Positions 50,106 through 58,726 are shown, counted from the first letter of the stretch. The stretch is DNA of 64,000 nucleotides from Amycolatopsis benzoatilytica AK 16/65 (GCF_000383915.1 NZ_KB912942.1:3083195-3147194), one strand, 5' to 3'. A program made the numbers and translations. Notes: generated by a model not told the origin, from the sequence alone.

Positions 50106-51430
50106 GGCTCACCTGGGCCCAGCCGGAAGACCTGCTCGCCCACGAGTTCGTCCAGTCCGCGGCGGAAGGCAAGGACGTGACCGCGGTGCGGGAGCGGTGG
50201 GTCGCCGCCGGCGGCGACCCGGTGCCCGCGGCGAGCGGGGCAGGACCGCGGCCGGCACCACCCGCGTTGCGGGCGCTGGCCCGGACGCTGCTGGACGAAT
50301 TGGCCGCGGTCCCCGCCGCGGCGGCCCCGCACGAGCCGGACGGCTGGGACGAGATCGTCGCGCTGCTCCCGGCCGCGCCGGAGCTTCCCGCACCGAGCGA
50401 GGACCGCGCGCTGGGCGCGTGGACCGGCCGGGCCGCGGGCTGTCTGCTGGGCAAACCGGTGGAGAAGATCCCGCGCGAGGGCATCGAGGAAATCCTGCGC
50501 TCGACCGGGCGCTGGCCGCTGGAGCGGTGGTTCACCGCGGTCGGGCTGGCGGACGAGGTCGCGGCGCGGTGGCCCTGGAATCGCCGCTCGAAACCCACGT
50601 CGCTGGAAGAAAACATCTCCGGGATGCCGGAGGACGACGACCTCAACTACCCGATCATGGCGCTCACGCTGCTGGAGCGGCACGGCCGGGAGTTCGGCAC
50701 CGAAGACGTCGCGCAGCTCTGGCTGGAGCAGCTGCCCGCCGGGCGGGTCTTCACCGCCGAGCGTGCGGCCTACCGGAACCTGCTCGACGCGCGTCCGGTG
50801 CCGGAGACCGCGACGCACCACAACCCTTTCCGCGAGTGGATCGGCGCGCTGATCCGCACCGACGTCTTCGGCTGGGTCTCCCCCGGTGACGTCCGCGGCG
50901 CGGCTCGGCTGGCGTGGGCCGACGCGCGGCTCAGCCACACCCGCAACGGCATCTACGGCGCGATGTGGGCGGCGGCGCTCGCCTCCTCGGCGATGGCAGC
51001 CGGTTCCGTCCACAGTGTCCTCGATGCGGCGCAAACCGTGCTGCCGCCGGAAAGCCGGCTCGCCGAGGCCGTGCGGTTCGGCCGGGAGGCAGCGACCGCT
51101 GGTTCGGTCCGCGACGGTCTGGACCGGCTGCACGCCAGGTACGGCGATCTGCACTGGGTGCACGTCCTGAACAACGCCTCGGTGATCGCGTACGCGCTCG
51201 CTCGCGGCGACGGCGACTTCGGGCACAGCGTCTCGATCGCGGTAACCGCCGGTTGGGACACCGACTCCGCGGCCGCGACGGTCGGCGGGGTGGTGGGTGC
51301 GCTCGCCGGGGTCGACGGGATCGGCGAGCAGTGGACGAAGCCGCTCGACAACCGGATCGCGACGTCGCTGCCCGGCGGCGAGCAGCGGATCACCGACCTC
51401 GCCGCGCGGACCGCTGAGGTGCCGCGGTGA
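50102..51430 (+). CDS. ADP-ribosylglycohydrolase-family protein, second copy
   Basis: A 442-aa paralogue with an N-terminal extension of about 90 residues (LTWAQPEDLLAHEFVQSAAEG..). The catalytic domain has GRAAGCLLGKPVEKIPR. The usual TDDT is replaced by PEDDDLNY (E177-D178-D179-D180), while GWDTDSAAATVGG (D386, D388, S389) is intact. The altered first metal site may change substrate. The ATG overlaps the first copy's stop and the stop overlaps the kinase gene, so the products are made in fixed ratio. Confidence 0.87.
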   Translation: MRLTWAQPEDLLAHEFVQSAAEGKDVTAVRERWVAAGGDPVPAASGAGPRPAPPALRALARTLLDELAAVPAAAAPHEPDGWDEIVALLPAAPELPAPSEDRALGAWTGRAAGCLLGKPVEKIPREGIEEILRSTGRWPLERWFTAVGLADEVAARWPWNRRSKPTSLEENISGMPEDDDLNYPIMALTLLERHGREFGTEDVAQLWLEQLPAGRVFTAERAAYRNLLDARPVPETATHHNPFREWIGALIRTDVFGWVSPGDVRGAARLAWADARLSHTRNGIYGAMWAAALASSAMAAGSVHSVLDAAQTVLPPESRLAEAVRFGREAATAGSVRDGLDRLHARYGDLHWVHVLNNASVIAYALARGDGDFGHSVSIAVTAGWDTDSAAATVGGVVGALAGVDGIGEQWTKPLDNRIATSLPGGEQRITDLAARTAEVPR

Positions 51431-52320
51431 CCGGGCGGGTCGTGGTGGTCGGGTCGGCGAACGTCGATCTGGTGGTCGGCGTGCCCCGGCATCCGCGCGG
51501 CGGCGAGACGGTGCTGGGCGGCGACCTGCGGCGCAGTCCTGGCGGCAAGGGCGCCAACCAGGCAGCCGCCGCCGCGCGCGCCGGCGGCGCGGAAACAACG
51601 TTCCTGGGCGCGTTCGGTCCGGACGACGGGGCGGATTTCCTGTTGTCCTCGCTGGAGAACGCCGGGGTCCGCACCGATCTGGCCTCGCGAGCGGACACGG
51701 CGACCGGGACCGCGTTCATCCTGGTGTCGCCGGACGGGGAGAACTCCATCGTGGTCGCGCCCGGGGCGAACTCGCGGCTGCGGCTCGGCGAAGCGCAACT
51801 GGCCCGGATCGCCGCGGCGGACGTGGTTCTCGCTCAGCTGGAGATCCCGTTGGACGTCGTGGCCGCGGCCGCACAGGCCCGCCGATCCGGCGCCCTGATG
51901 GTGCTCAACGCCGCGCCGTCCTGCCCGCTGCCGCAACTCGACGTGGACGTGCTGGTCGTCAACGAGCACGAGGCGGCCGACCTGGCCGGGACGAGCGGCA
52001 CGCCGGACGAGCTGGCCCGGATACTGCGGCAGCGCGCACCCGCGGTGGTGATCACGCTCGGTGCCGCCGGTTGTGTCGTCGCCGAAAGGGAAACCGTGCG
52101 GCTGCCCGGGTTCCCGGTGTCCGCTGTGGACACGACGGGCGCCGGAGACACCTTTTGCGGCGTGCTGGCCGCCGCACTCGCCGGCGACTGTTCGCTGGTC
52201 GAAGCCGCCGAACGGGCGAGCGCGGCCGCCGCGCTCGCGGTCACCCGGCCCGGCGCGCAGTCCGCTGTGCCGACCGCTGCTGAGGTCGCCGAGTTCGGGA
52301 CCGGAGGAAACGCCCGATGA
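51427..52320 (+). CDS. PfkB-family sugar kinase, ribokinase-like
   Basis: A 297-aa kinase. The N-terminal VVVVGSANVDLVVGVPRHPRGGETV, the substrate region GGKGANQAAAAARAG and the C-terminal DTTGAGDTFCG with catalytic base D241 are those of ribokinase (RbsK). It would phosphorylate the sugar released by the two glycohydrolases, most simply ribose. The GTG overlaps the upstream stop and the stop overlaps the next ATG. Confidence 0.9.
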   Translation: MTGRVVVVGSANVDLVVGVPRHPRGGETVLGGDLRRSPGGKGANQAAAAARAGGAETTFLGAFGPDDGADFLLSSLENAGVRTDLASRADTATGTAFILVSPDGENSIVVAPGANSRLRLGEAQLARIAAADVVLAQLEIPLDVVAAAAQARRSGALMVLNAAPSCPLPQLDVDVLVVNEHEAADLAGTSGTPDELARILRQRAPAVVITLGAAGCVVAERETVRLPGFPVSAVDTTGAGDTFCGVLAAALAGDCSLVEAAERASAAAALAVTRPGAQSAVPTAAEVAEFGTGGNAR

Positions 52321-54392
52321 CCTACGTGTTCGACCCGCTCGTCCCGCGTCCGATCGATCGGCCCACCGAAGTGCCGCTCGCCGCGCCGCTGTCGGCCGAG
52401 CACCTGGAAGCGCTGGACGAGGCCAAGATCTTCGCCGGTCCGGCGGACCCGGCCGACCGCGGCGAATGGCGAGCCCGGCTCGTGCGGTGGCGCGCGGACG
52501 CCCGGCGGCGGCACAGCTATCACGGCCGCGCCTACGATCGGCCGGAGGCCGCGTGGGCAGCGGGCTGCCACGCGGTGGCGCAGGTCTGGCTGTGGGACGA
52601 GCTGCTGTATTCGTTCGCGGAGCACCGGTTCACGCCGGAACGGTTCCTCGCCGACGCGCATCAGCGGTTCGGCGGGCTCGACGCGGTCGTGCTGTGGCAC
52701 GCGTACCCGGTGATCGGGCTCGACGATCGCAACCAGTGGGACTTCTACCGCGACGTGCCCGGTCTCGCCGCTTTGGTCGAGACTCTGCATTCGGCGGGCC
52801 TGCGGGTGTTCGTGGACTACAACCCGTGGGACGTCGGCACTCGCCGCGGCGGCGAAGACGCGGCCGAACTGTCCGCGGTGCTGGCGGAGCTCGGTGCGGA
52901 CGGCGTTTTCCTGGACACCTTGAAAAAGGCCGATCCGGCGCTGGTCGAGCAGCTCGAACGGGCGCGGCCGGGGGTCGTGCTGGAGGGCGAGTCGAAACTG
53001 CCGGTCGAGCGGATCGAGGACCATTCCGCGTCGTGGGCGCAGTTCTTCGCCGATTCGCCGGTTCCCGGAGTGCTGCGTTCGCACTGGTACGAGCGCCGGC
53101 ACATGCAGCACCACGTGCGGCGCTGGCACCGCGACCACACCGAGGAACTGCAGTCGGCGTGGCTGAACGGCGTCGGCGTGATGGTGTGGGAAGTCGTGTT
53201 CGGCGTATGGGTCGGCTGGTCGCAGCGCGACGCGGCGACCGTGCGGCGGATGGTGACTGTCCAACGTGCCGCCGGGGACCTGCTGCGCGAGGGCGAGTGG
53301 ACCCCGCTGGCCCCGCTGACCGCCGAGGCGGAGGCCGCGGGCGTGTACGCCTCGAGCTGGGAACTCGGCGACTGGACACTGTGGACGGTCGTGAACCGCG
53401 GCGCCGAGGACTACCGCGGCCCGGTGGTCGACGGCCCGGTCATCGACTTGTTCGCCGACCGATGCGTGCCCGCCCGCGGGATCGCCGCGCTGCTGCGGGT
53501 CGCGGACGGCGCGCCGGAGCCGTCGTGGCTGCCTGAGGTCGCGACCCTGCCGCACGACCCGGACGCGCGGTTCCCGCACCGGCTCGCGGTGCGGCTCCAG
53601 CCCGGCCAGCCTTCCGTGAAGGGCCCCTTCGCGGAATCCGAGTCCCTCAACGGGCCCTTCACGGAATCTGAGTCCGGCAAGGAGCCCCTCACGGAACCTG
53701 AGTTCCGCAAAGGGCCCCTCACGGAATCTGAGTCCCGCAAGAGGCCCCTCACAGACTTGGTGGTGCTGCCAGCCGGGCCGTACGTGCTGACCGTCCGGTA
53801 CCGCGGCCGGGAAACCGGCATGTACCAGGGAGCGCCGTACGTGGACGAGTGGAAGCCGCTGCCGCCCCGGCTGCACGATGCCCGCACGCTGCAACGCGAA
53901 GGCGAACTGGCCACCTCGGTCGCCGTCGCCGCCGCCGAGGTGACGAACGCGCAGTTCGCCGAATTCCTCGCCACCGGCTACCGGCCGGCCGGATCGCACC
54001 GGTTCCTCGCGCACTGGATCGACGGCAAGCCCGCCCCCGGCGCCGAGGAGGAGCCGGTGACCTTCGTCGACTTGGACGACGCTCGCGCCTACTGCGCCTG
54101 GCGTGGCGGCCGGCTGCCGACCGAGGACGAATGGCAGCTCGCCGGCGAAACCGGCGGCCTGCGGCGCGGCGAGCCAGCGGTGTGGAACTGGACGGAAAGC
54201 GAACACTCGGACGGGAGGACCCGGTTCGTGATGCTCAAGGGCGGCAGCGACTACCGCGCCGAAGGCTCGGAATGGTATGTCGAAGGCGGCCGGCACGCGG
54301 CGGACTACAGCGTGAAGCTGCTGCTGCCCGGGCTCGGCCTCGCGCGCGGCGCGACGGTCGGGTTCCGCTGCGCGTGGGACGTGCGCCGATGA
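52317..54392 (+). CDS. TIM-barrel (glycosidase-like) / SUMF1-like fusion with in-frame repeat insert
   Basis: A 691-aa protein. Residues 1-330 read as a glycosidase-like barrel (VVLWHAYPVIGLDDRNQW, LRVFVDYNPWDVGTR, ADGVFLDTLKKADP, VLEGESKLPVERI). Residues about 485-691 are a SUMF1/formylglycine-generating-enzyme fold (EVTNAQFAEFLATGY, CAWRGGRLPTEDEWQLA, and terminal VGFRCAW). The two catalytic cysteines of true FGE are absent: the usual GGSW.C..CYR region reads GGSDYRAEGSEWY. The dispersed genomic palindrome lies in frame between the domains as five degenerate units (residues 433-480, KGPFAESES..). ATG overlap with the kinase gene fixes the start. The substrate is unknown. Confidence 0.7.
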   Translation: MTYVFDPLVPRPIDRPTEVPLAAPLSAEHLEALDEAKIFAGPADPADRGEWRARLVRWRADARRRHSYHGRAYDRPEAAWAAGCHAVAQVWLWDELLYSFAEHRFTPERFLADAHQRFGGLDAVVLWHAYPVIGLDDRNQWDFYRDVPGLAALVETLHSAGLRVFVDYNPWDVGTRRGGEDAAELSAVLAELGADGVFLDTLKKADPALVEQLERARPGVVLEGESKLPVERIEDHSASWAQFFADSPVPGVLRSHWYERRHMQHHVRRWHRDHTEELQSAWLNGVGVMVWEVVFGVWVGWSQRDAATVRRMVTVQRAAGDLLREGEWTPLAPLTAEAEAAGVYASSWELGDWTLWTVVNRGAEDYRGPVVDGPVIDLFADRCVPARGIAALLRVADGAPEPSWLPEVATLPHDPDARFPHRLAVRLQPGQPSVKGPFAESESLNGPFTESESGKEPLTEPEFRKGPLTESESRKRPLTDLVVLPAGPYVLTVRYRGRETGMYQGAPYVDEWKPLPPRLHDARTLQREGELATSVAVAAAEVTNAQFAEFLATGYRPAGSHRFLAHWIDGKPAPGAEEEPVTFVDLDDARAYCAWRGGRLPTEDEWQLAGETGGLRRGEPAVWNWTESEHSDGRTRFVMLKGGSDYRAEGSEWYVEGGRHAADYSVKLLLPGLGLARGATVGFRCAWDVRR
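53613..53757. repeat. dispersed repeat array inside a coding sequence
   Basis: Five tandem degenerate units related to the intergenic palindromes (first unit TCCGTGAAGGGCCCCTTC, later units CCCCTCACGGAATCTGAG) lie within the 52317-54392 gene. The length keeps the reading frame and there is no stop. The encoded linker is rich in Glu, Ser, Lys and Pro. Confidence 0.9.
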
Positions 54393-55597
54393 CCGTGTCG
54401 AGGGACCCCAGCGCCGGCGCGCTTGCCGGACTGCGGGTGGTGGACGCGTCGACGCTGTTCGCCGGGCCGATGGCCGCGATGCACCTCGGCGACATGGGGG
54501 CCGAGGTGATCAAGGTCGAGCACCCGTCTCGGCCCGATCCGTCGCGGACGCACGGGGTCGCCAAAGGCGACGTCAACCTGTGGTGGAAGACGTTGGGACG
54601 CAACAAACGCACCGTCACCGCGAACCTGAACAGCGATGGCGGACGCGAGGTGTTCCTGGCACTGGTCGAAACCGCGGACGTGGTGATCGAGAACTTCCGG
54701 CCGGGCACGCTCGAACGCTGGGGGCTCGGCTACGAGGAACTGTCCACGCGCAATCCGGGACTGGTGCTGGCGCGCGTCACCGGTTTCGGCCAGCTCGGCC
54801 CCTACCGGTCGCGGCCCGGTTTCGGCACGCTCGCCGAGGCGATGAGCGGCTTCGCGGCGGCCACCGGAGAACCGGACGGGCCGCCGACGCTGCCGCCGTT
54901 CGGCCTCGCCGACGGCGTGGCGTCATTGGCCACCGCGTACGCGATCATGGTGGCGCTGGCCGGGCGGGCCGCGTCCGGGCGCGGCCAGGTGGTGGACGTC
55001 GCGATCATCGAACCGATTCTCGCCATGCTCGGTCCGCAGATCACCCGCTGGGACCAGCTCGGCACGGTCCAGCCGCGCACCGGGAACCGGTCGGTGAACA
55101 ACGCGCCGCGCAACACGTATCGGACCAGCGACGGGCAATGGGTAGCCGTGTCCACCTCGGCGCAGTCCATCGCGGAACGGGTGCTGCGGCTCGTCGGACG
55201 CGCGGACCTGATCGACGAACCGTGGTTCGCCAGCGGCGCGGACCGGGCAGCGCACGCGGACGAACTGGACGAGGCGGTCGGCGACTGGATCGCGAAGCAC
55301 ACCCGTGCCGAGGTCGCGGTCGCGTTCGAGGAAGCGCAGGCCGCGGTCGCGCCGATTTACGACGGCGCCGACATCGTCGCCGACCCGCAGTTCCGCGCGC
55401 TGGGCACGATTCATTCGGTGGACGACCCGGAACTCGGCCCGACGTTGATGCAAGGTCCGCTGTTCCGGTTGTCCGGCAACGACGGCGTGATCGCGTTCAC
55501 CGGCCGCCCGCACGGGGCCGACACCGACGCGGTGCTCGGTGACCTGGGCTTCACCGCGGAGCGAATCGAGTCGCTTCGCGCGGAAGGAGCGGTATGA
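54389..55597 (+). CDS. CaiB/BaiF-type (family III) CoA transferase
   Basis: A 402-aa enzyme. LRVVDASTLFAGPMAAMHLGDMGAEVIKVE is the N-terminal family signature, followed by RNKRTVTANLNSDGGREVF. The catalytic aspartate is probably D175 in GLADGVASLA, before SGRGQVVDVAI. Family III transferases move CoA between carboxylic acids. ATGA overlaps join it to both neighbours. In this operon it would activate an acid released from the imported conjugate so that the CitE-like lyase can cleave it. Confidence 0.92.
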   Translation: MTVSRDPSAGALAGLRVVDASTLFAGPMAAMHLGDMGAEVIKVEHPSRPDPSRTHGVAKGDVNLWWKTLGRNKRTVTANLNSDGGREVFLALVETADVVIENFRPGTLERWGLGYEELSTRNPGLVLARVTGFGQLGPYRSRPGFGTLAEAMSGFAAATGEPDGPPTLPPFGLADGVASLATAYAIMVALAGRAASGRGQVVDVAIIEPILAMLGPQITRWDQLGTVQPRTGNRSVNNAPRNTYRTSDGQWVAVSTSAQSIAERVLRLVGRADLIDEPWFASGADRAAHADELDEAVGDWIAKHTRAEVAVAFEEAQAAVAPIYDGADIVADPQFRALGTIHSVDDPELGPTLMQGPLFRLSGNDGVIAFTGRPHGADTDAVLGDLGFTAERIESLRAEGAV

Positions 55598-56418
55598 CGC
55601 CCGTGCTGACCCTGCTGTACGTCCCGGCGGACCGGCCGGATCGAGTCGCCAAGGCACTCGCGTCGGAAGCCGACGTCGTGCTGGTCGACTTGGAGGACGC
55701 CGTCGCGCCCGCGCGGAAGGACGCCGCGCGGGAGAACGCGGTGCGGCTGCTGGCGGAGGTGCCGCCGGCGCGTCTGGTGCAAGTGCGGATCAACCACTTG
55801 GACACGCCGTGGCACGCCGCCGACGTCGCGGCGGTCGCTGCGCTGCCGTCCGGTGTCGGCGTGCGGCTGCCGAAGGTCGAGAGCCCCGTCGACATTCAGC
55901 TGCACGCCGACGCGTTGCCCGGGCGGGAACTGCATCCGCTGATCGAATCGGCGCTCGGGGTGGAGCGGGCGCTGACGATCGCGCTGGCTTCGCCGCGGAT
56001 CGCGTCGCTCGGGCTGGGCGAGGCGGACCTGCGGTCGGACCTGCGTCTCGCCGACGAGACTGGGCTGACCTGGGCGCGCAGCCGGGTGGTGAACGCCGCC
56101 CGCGCCGCCCGGCTGCCTCCGCCGGCGATGTCGGTCTACGCGAACGTCCGCGATCTGGACGGGCTCGCGCAGAGCTGCCGCACCGGGCGCGCACTCGGGT
56201 TCCGCGGCCGGACGGCCATCCATCCCGGCCAGCTGGCGACGATCCGGGAGGCGTTCCTGCCGACCGAGGCCGAGGTCGCGCAGGCGCGCGCCGTACTGTC
56301 CAAAATGGATGGAGCCACCCAGGCCGGGGTGGGGGCGATCGCGCTGGCGGACGGGACGTTCGTCGACGTCGCGATGCTCGACCAGGCTCGGGCGGTGCTG
56401 TCGCTGGTCGCGGAGTAG
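55594..56418 (+). CDS. HpcH/HpaI aldolase, CitE-type CoA-ester lyase
   Basis: A 274-aa TIM-barrel lyase. LLYVPADRPDRVAKAL carries the substrate arginine, VVLVDLEDAVAPARKDAAR the conserved aspartate and glutamate, and IESALGVERAL the metal glutamate. LGEADLRSDL and GFRGRTAIHPGQLATI complete the CitE group features, as in citramalyl-CoA, malyl-CoA or hydroxymethylglutaryl-type lyases. Its start overlaps the CoA transferase stop. It is the last gene of the operon. The pair implies CoA-activated retro-Claisen cleavage; the acid cannot be named. Confidence 0.9.
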   Translation: MTPVLTLLYVPADRPDRVAKALASEADVVLVDLEDAVAPARKDAARENAVRLLAEVPPARLVQVRINHLDTPWHAADVAAVAALPSGVGVRLPKVESPVDIQLHADALPGRELHPLIESALGVERALTIALASPRIASLGLGEADLRSDLRLADETGLTWARSRVVNAARAARLPPPAMSVYANVRDLDGLAQSCRTGRALGFRGRTAIHPGQLATIREAFLPTEAEVAQARAVLSKMDGATQAGVGAIALADGTFVDVAMLDQARAVLSLVAE

Positions 56419-56451
56419 CCGCGGGTTGCCCGCCACGGACCGGCCGAGGGG

Positions 56452-58161
56452 CTAACCCTTCGGCGCGGAGGCCAGCCGCAGCAACGGATCGAAGCGGCCC
56501 GGCCCCTCGCTGGTGAGCCGCACCGGGCGAGCGGAAGGCTCGTACCCGGTCACCACCACGGTGTACACCCCGGGGAACAGGTCGTCGACGACGTAGCGGC
56601 CCGCGTCGTCGGTGACTGTCACCCGCTGGACCTGGCCGTCCGCGTCCAGCACCGCGACCTGAGCGCCGGGGAACGGGCCGCGGACCGCGCGGACGGTGCC
56701 AGTGAGCCGGACCGGTCCGGCGTTCTTCGGGCGGCGGGCCTTGCGCGTGCGGGACAGCACCACGTCGACCACGCCGAACAGCAACGCGAGCACGACCAGC
56801 CCGGTGGACCCGATCAGTCCGAGCGCGGTCGCCGCGTGGTAGTCCCCGTGCGACCGGCCGAGCTGGCCGAAGAACAGCGACCCGCCGAGCGCGGTGCCGA
56901 CCGCGGACCCGATCCGCTGCCCGGTCTGCAGGACGCCGGCCGCGGTGCCGCCTTCGGCGGGCGGGACTTCCTCCAGCGTCAGCGTCGAGTTCGGCGAGAT
57001 CACCAGCCCGCTGCCGAACCCGCCGACGAACAGCGGCCCGGCGAGCACGAGCGCGGTCCCGGTGCCCGAATAGTCCCGCACCAGCCACGCCGTGCCGGCC
57101 AGCCCGATCGCCGCCAGCAGTGTGCCGAGCACGACCATCGGCCGGCCGAACCGGTGCACCAGCCGTCCGCCGATGGCCGGCGAGATGGCCGACCCGATCG
57201 CGAAGGCCAGCATCGCCGCACCGGCCTGCAGCGCCGTGTAGCCGAGGCCCTGCTGGAAGAAAAGCGTCAGGACCAGGAAAATCCCGGTGAATCCGGCGAA
57301 GTACACCAGGCCGAGCGCGGACCCCATCGAGTAGCTGCGCACGGTCAGCAGCTTGAGGTTCACCAGCGGCTGCTTGCCGCGGTTGCCGAGCCAGCGTTCC
57401 CACAGCACGAATCCGACCAGCAAGGCCGCCGCGACGCCCATCAGCCACCAGCGCGGCGATGCGGCCTGTTCTTCCTCCTCGATCAGCGGCAGCATCACCA
57501 GCACGACCGCCACGCCGAGCAGCGCGGTGCCGACCAGGTCCGGCGTGCGTTTGCGGCCGCTGCGGGCGTCCTTGGGCAGCAGCCGCAGGCCGAACAGGAT
57601 GGCGAGCAGACCGATCGGCAGGTTCACGTAGAAGACCCAGCGCCAGCCCTCTTCGATGCCGATCCCCTGGATCAGCAGTCCGCCGAGCACCGGCCCGACC
57701 GCCGTCGACAGCCCGACCACCGCGCCGTAGGCGCCGAACGCCTTGCCCCGTTCGCGACCGGAGAACAGCTGCTGCATCATGCCGATGATCTGCGGGTTCA
57801 GCAGCCCGCCCGCGATGCCCTGGCACAACCGCGCGACGACCAGCCACGTCGCGTTCGGCGCGGCCCCGCACAGCGCGCTGGTCGCGACGAACAGCGCCAG
57901 CCCGACCAGGAACATCCGGCGGCGGCCGTAGTCGTCGCCGAGCCGGCCGGCCGGCACGAGCGCGAGCCCGAAGGTGAGCGCGTAGCCGGAAACGACCCAC
58001 GAAACGTCCGCGGGCGTCGCGCCGATACCGCGTTCCATCGACGGCAGTGCGACGTTGACGATGCTGACGTCCAGCAGCGTCATGAATCCGGCGATCAAGC
58101 ACACCCACAGCGCCCGCCAGCGCTGCGGGTCGGGCTCGGCGCGTTCGGTGGTTGCAGGCAC
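56452..58161 (-). CDS. MFS exporter (DHA2, 14 TM) with C-terminal Ig-like domain
   Basis: A 569-aa transporter. LWVCLIAGFMTLLDVSIVNVALPS is the DHA2 first helix, GRLGDDYGRRRMFLVGL motif A and a proline-glycine motif C follows. Fourteen segments extend to about residue 470. Residues about 478-560 form a carboxypeptidase-regulatory/transthyretin-like beta domain (GTVRAVRGPFPGAQVAVLDA, VTDDAGRYVVDDLFPGVYTV), an extension not usual for this family. The GTG at 58161 has AGGATGG upstream. It is divergent from a MarR gene, so it is probably a repressed drug exporter. Confidence 0.9.
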   Translation of the reverse strand: MPATTERAEPDPQRWRALWVCLIAGFMTLLDVSIVNVALPSMERGIGATPADVSWVVSGYALTFGLALVPAGRLGDDYGRRRMFLVGLALFVATSALCGAAPNATWLVVARLCQGIAGGLLNPQIIGMMQQLFSGRERGKAFGAYGAVVGLSTAVGPVLGGLLIQGIGIEEGWRWVFYVNLPIGLLAILFGLRLLPKDARSGRKRTPDLVGTALLGVAVVLVMLPLIEEEEQAASPRWWLMGVAAALLVGFVLWERWLGNRGKQPLVNLKLLTVRSYSMGSALGLVYFAGFTGIFLVLTLFFQQGLGYTALQAGAAMLAFAIGSAISPAIGGRLVHRFGRPMVVLGTLLAAIGLAGTAWLVRDYSGTGTALVLAGPLFVGGFGSGLVISPNSTLTLEEVPPAEGGTAAGVLQTGQRIGSAVGTALGGSLFFGQLGRSHGDYHAATALGLIGSTGLVVLALLFGVVDVVLSRTRKARRPKNAGPVRLTGTVRAVRGPFPGAQVAVLDADGQVQRVTVTDDAGRYVVDDLFPGVYTVVVTGYEPSARPVRLTSEGPGRFDPLLRLASAPKG

Positions 58162-58180
58162 GGGCCATCCTGATTCGAGA

Positions 58181-58216
58181 CCGGTAAGATAATGACTGGT
58201 GTTAAGGTACTCGCCC
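58181..58216. promoter_or_regulatory. divergent promoter/operator region of MFS and MarR genes
   Basis: The AT-rich segment GGTAAGATAATGACTGG followed by GTTAAGGTAC includes TAAGAT as a possible -10 and two GKTAAG-type half repeats. It is a reasonable MarR binding region; no perfect dyad is seen. Confidence 0.4.
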
Positions 58217-58726
58217 ATGCCAGCGGAGTGGGACCACGTCGACGGGGTCATGGCGCAGATCACCGGAGTGCGCTCGGAAGACCGGGTCAGCAAGGCGCTG
58301 AGCTTCCGACTGCTCCGGGTCGCGCGGTTGCTGGAGACGGAGCTGCGGCGCGAGTTCGACGCTTTCGGCGTCGGCCTGTGGGAGGTCGAGCTGCTGGGCG
58401 CGCTGAAGCGGGCCGGTCCGCCCTACCGGCTGTCGGCCGGGCAACTGCTCTCGAGCATGCGCTTGACGTCCGGCGGGGTGACCAAGCGCGTGGCCGGGCT
58501 GGAGCGGAAGGGCTGGGTCCGCCGCGACATCGACCCGGCCGACCGGCGGCAGATCCTGGTCAGCCTGACCGACGAGGGACTGGCCCGGGCGCTGGAGGTG
58601 TTCGGGATGAAAACCGAAACCGAAGCCCGGTTGCTGCAGGTGCTGCCGAGTGAGACGCAGGAAGCTTTGAACGCCGACCTGCGGCGTTTGCTGCTGGACT
58701 GGGAAGGGCCGGATCCGGAGGAGTGA
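58217..58726 (+). CDS. MarR-family transcriptional regulator
   Basis: A 169-aa winged-helix protein. RVSKALSFRLLRVARLLETEL forms the dimer helices, YRLSAGQLLSSMRLTSGGVTKRVAGLERKGWVRR the DNA-binding part (read in two halves) and DPADRRQILVSLTDEG the wing. The ATG at 58217 has AAGG nine bases upstream; a GTG at 58199 would add six residues. It is divergent from the MFS gene and presumably represses it. Confidence 0.9.
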   Translation: MPAEWDHVDGVMAQITGVRSEDRVSKALSFRLLRVARLLETELRREFDAFGVGLWEVELLGALKRAGPPYRLSAGQLLSSMRLTSGGVTKRVAGLERKGWVRRDIDPADRRQILVSLTDEGLARALEVFGMKTETEARLLQVLPSETQEALNADLRRLLLDWEGPDPEE

